Source of the DNA: Algoriphagus sp. AGSA1
Lineage (GTDB): Bacteria > Bacteroidota > Bacteroidia > Cytophagales > Cyclobacteriaceae
Length of the DNA stretch: 64,000 bases
Reading direction: 5' to 3'
NCBI RefSeq assembly: GCF_021390545.1
Contig: NZ_JAJUWR010000002.1
Span: 62,001 to 126,000 of the forward strand
A program made the position numbers and the translations under genes. The notes beneath the pieces are model-generated. The model saw only the letters and a list, made by a program, of their open reading frames with translations, made no database searches and was not told the DNA's origin. Positions 62,554 to 64,000 of the stretch are shown piece by piece; within the stretch, counting starts at the first letter, position 1, and every line of letters starts with the position of its first letter.

Positions 62554-63084
62554 TTACCTTTTCCGGACAAAATGGTTCTGTACTACTTTATCCAAAAAAC
62601 GGGTTGATTTGACACATTCAAAAACCAGACGCTTCGGTAACTCACCAAACATGGGAATGCCAGATCCCAATAATACCGGAATTGTAGTAATGATCATTTC
62701 GTCAATTAGGTCTTCTCGTAGAAAACTCTGAATGGTCTTTCCTCCATCGATATAAAGGTTTTTAAAACTTCTTCCATTAATTTCCGCAAGCACTTCCGGA
62801 ATGCTTCCTTTGACCAGAAATGCCTTGTCCTGCAGTTTTTCCGGAATCTCTGTCAGGGAATTACTCCAAACAAAAACCGGCTTTTTGTAAAACCATTCCT
62901 CAAAGCCGGCCACTACTTCAAAGGTGTTTCTTCCCATCAATAGTGCGTCGATTCGGGAAGTGAATTCATTAAATCCCGTGTCAATATGATCAATCTCGGG
63001 AAAGGTTGATAGCCAATCAAGTTCATCGTTTTTCCCGGCAATGAATCCGTCTAGACTTGTGGCAATGAATACGCTGTTTTTCAT
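62554..63084 (-). CDS. Dihydrofolate reductase-like (RibD C-terminal domain) protein
   Basis: A 176-residue protein of the RibD/DHFR superfamily. It has the first strand MKNSVFIATSLDGFIAGKND, LLMGRNTFEVV, and YIDGGKTIQSFLREDLIDEMIITTIPVLLGSGIPMF, the conserved NADPH-contact and core regions of YyaP/YwjB-like proteins. These are not true folate enzymes as a rule; the substrate is unknown. It stands alone, converging with the SDR gene. Confidence 0.9.
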   Translation of the reverse strand: MKNSVFIATSLDGFIAGKNDELDWLSTFPEIDHIDTGFNEFTSRIDALLMGRNTFEVVAGFEEWFYKKPVFVWSNSLTEIPEKLQDKAFLVKGSIPEVLAEINGRSFKNLYIDGGKTIQSFLREDLIDEMIITTIPVLLGSGIPMFGELPKRLVFECVKSTRFLDKVVQNHFVRKR

Positions 63085-63488
63085 GTGTTTATTTTTGATT
63101 TTTATAGGTCACATGGAATCTCGCATAGTAGATAATCATCCCTTTGTGTGTCGCCTTCGACATGCTCGATTTCATGTGTTTATAATTGTTTTTCTAAGGC
63201 AAGATAGCCTGTCCCGCCCGCCGCGGCGGTTGACGATTAATCCGCCATCCGGCGGAACCCTAAGTGTTTAATGACGATTTTAATCGTGCCGATTTCATAG
63301 AGATATAATTTGACTTTTAGCGGTAATGCCTGCCTGCACATACAGGCCTGAATACCTTTGGCAGCCAGGATTTCCTCCGAGTTTGGATTCTCAAAAGTAA
63401 CATCAAATCGCCCAAAGTTTTCTGATCTAGAAATTTCTTGGGACATTCCTTGTCTGAAAAGTTTGATCAATAAAAGTTGTGTACGCCC
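63085..63488. other. Gene-free spacer with GC-rich hairpins
   Basis: Four palindromic elements lie here: CCGCCGCGGCGG (63218-63229), TCCGCC-ATCC-GGCGGA (63241-63256), ACGATT-TT-AATCGT (63274-63287) and GCCTG/CAGGC (63328-63347). The GC content of the first two is far above the surroundings. The minus frame is open over 63237-63488, continuing past the stop of the neighbouring gene, but I see no convincing protein. Confidence 0.55.
63218..63256. repeat. Pair of GC-rich hairpins
   Basis: A perfect 12-base GC palindrome (63218-63229) and a 6-pair hairpin with a 4-base loop (63241-63256) both contain the CCGCC/GGCGG core. This looks like a small REP-type intergenic element. Confidence 0.45.
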
Positions 63489-64000
63489 TCAGTCGTGCGC
63501 AACTTGTTTTTTTAATCTCTCCACAGTTTTTTCGGCATAATTTCTATACCATTCAATTTCGCAAGAATCTATAAACTGTTCCAATTCTCTAATATATTTT
63601 TCGTGATCTGATTTCCTAAATGTCATTACAATTTCACCATACTTAATACTCCATAACTTATGCCTTTGATTCATTGATCTAATGGTTTTCACAGGATCTT
63701 CCAATTCCTCAGGGAAGCCATACTCATCAATTATTGACCGGATCAACGGATAGTATTTTTTATCTAAGATAGTTTTAGTTTCGGTGATGACATCAGTATA
63801 GTCATTTAGAATATGCAGGTTGGAAATTGCGTGTGCGAGATGGTGGTTTTCCCATGCTAATTCGGCCCATTTTTCAGCAATTTCATAATTTGATAAGATT
63901 CGATTGCCTCTGATCAATAGATTAAGAGCAAGAAAATACAGGTGAGGATAATCTTCCGGCTCCATATTCTCCACCACCATTTCGAAATGCTGAATTGCTA
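63489..64000 (-). CDS. Hypothetical protein, 5' part cut by window edge
   Basis: At least 170 residues. The frame is open through the right edge (codons for AIQHFE precede the first methionine at 63980), so the gene begins outside the window. The sequence is helical, with tryptophan- and histidine-rich pairs such as EKWAELAWENHHLAHAI and a HYLYFLAL-like stretch that suggests TPR-type helices. The C-terminal half has KSDHEKYIRELEQFIDSCEIEW and ends KKQVAHD. I do not recognise the family. Confidence 0.65.
   Translation of the reverse strand, partial: AIQHFEMVVENMEPEDYPHLYFLALNLLIRGNRILSNYEIAEKWAELAWENHHLAHAISNLHILNDYTDVITETKTILDKKYYPLIRSIIDEYGFPEELEDPVKTIRSMNQRHKLWSIKYGEIVMTFRKSDHEKYIRELEQFIDSCEIEWYRNYAEKTVERLKKQVAHD

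Noticed and set aside
63041-63271. Plus-strand frame of 76 codons across the reductase start and the GC hairpins
   Set aside because: It runs through palindromic repeats and begins inside a supported gene on the other strand.
1-64000. CRISPR array, prophage, insertion sequence or tRNA/rRNA genes
   Set aside because: No regularly spaced long repeats, transposase, integrase, phage structural gene or clover-leaf sequence was recognised by eye; a tRNA scan could still find a missed one.

Overview
The window looks like chromosomal DNA of a Bacteroidota member, most likely order Cytophagales and a Cyclobacteriaceae/Algoriphagus-like genus (inference from gene content only). Supporting signs are the type 9 secretion / gliding protein SprA, a SusC/SusD pair with an ECF sigma factor and FecR-type anti-sigma factor, DUF4292 and DUF4837 lipoproteins, TonB proteins with proline-rich linkers, and promoters of the Bacteroidota type (TTTG, 19 nt, TAnnTTTG). 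No rRNA, tRNA, CRISPR array, insertion sequence or phage was recognised.

Region 1 (1-27946) is mostly housekeeping and cell envelope. It starts with the 3' end of a FAD oxidoreductase, a large outer-membrane protein and yicC on the plus strand. A long minus-strand block follows: two TonB paralogues, vanZ-like, gcvH, sprA, ruvA, maeB, a DUF4837 lipoprotein, an MltD-like transglycosylase, gatA, tatA, an EnvC-like murein hydrolase activator, a DUF4292 lipoprotein, a TPR protein, a polysaccharide flippase and an enoyl-CoA hydratase. Gene pairs overlapping by 4-8 bases mark several operons.

Region 2 (28158-33511) has isocitrate dehydrogenase, an approximately 400-base spacer with repeats, then a glycosyltransferase, a DegT-type aminotransferase and a DUF819 membrane protein.

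Region 3 (33597-46725) is the most interesting part. An ECF sigma factor, a FecR anti-sigma factor, a SusC with an STN signalling domain and a SusD are followed by two copies of an [RraA-type aldolase + enolase-superfamily dehydratase] module and a BASS-family sodium symporter. Both aldolase-like proteins have Sec signal peptides and both dehydratases have Tat signals. The dehydratases keep the D/E/E/H spacing of D-galactonate dehydratase. I infer a periplasmic route: SusCD brings in a sugar acid, a dehydratase makes a 2-keto-3-deoxy acid, an RraA-type aldolase cleaves it, and the BASS carrier imports pyruvate or another keto acid.

Region 4 (46809-57858) carries a minus-strand stress/regulatory cluster (YoaK-like, secreted small protein, universal stress protein, histidine kinase, OmpR-type regulator, NTF2-like protein). 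Helically phased ATTAAGA/ATTAGA repeats lie in front of both the stress gene and the regulator operon. Then come a small cupin, a small membrane protein, a CDF cation transporter, a BACON-GH5 lipoprotein, a Bcr/CflA efflux protein, a DEAD-box helicase and a secreted cupin.

Region 5 (58068-64000) has an oxidation cluster (cytochrome c-fused membrane dehydrogenase lipoprotein, Tat-exported sugar isomerase-like protein, SDR dehydrogenase), a RibD/DHFR-like reductase, a spacer of GC-rich hairpins, and the 3' end of an unrecognised gene cut by the window edge.
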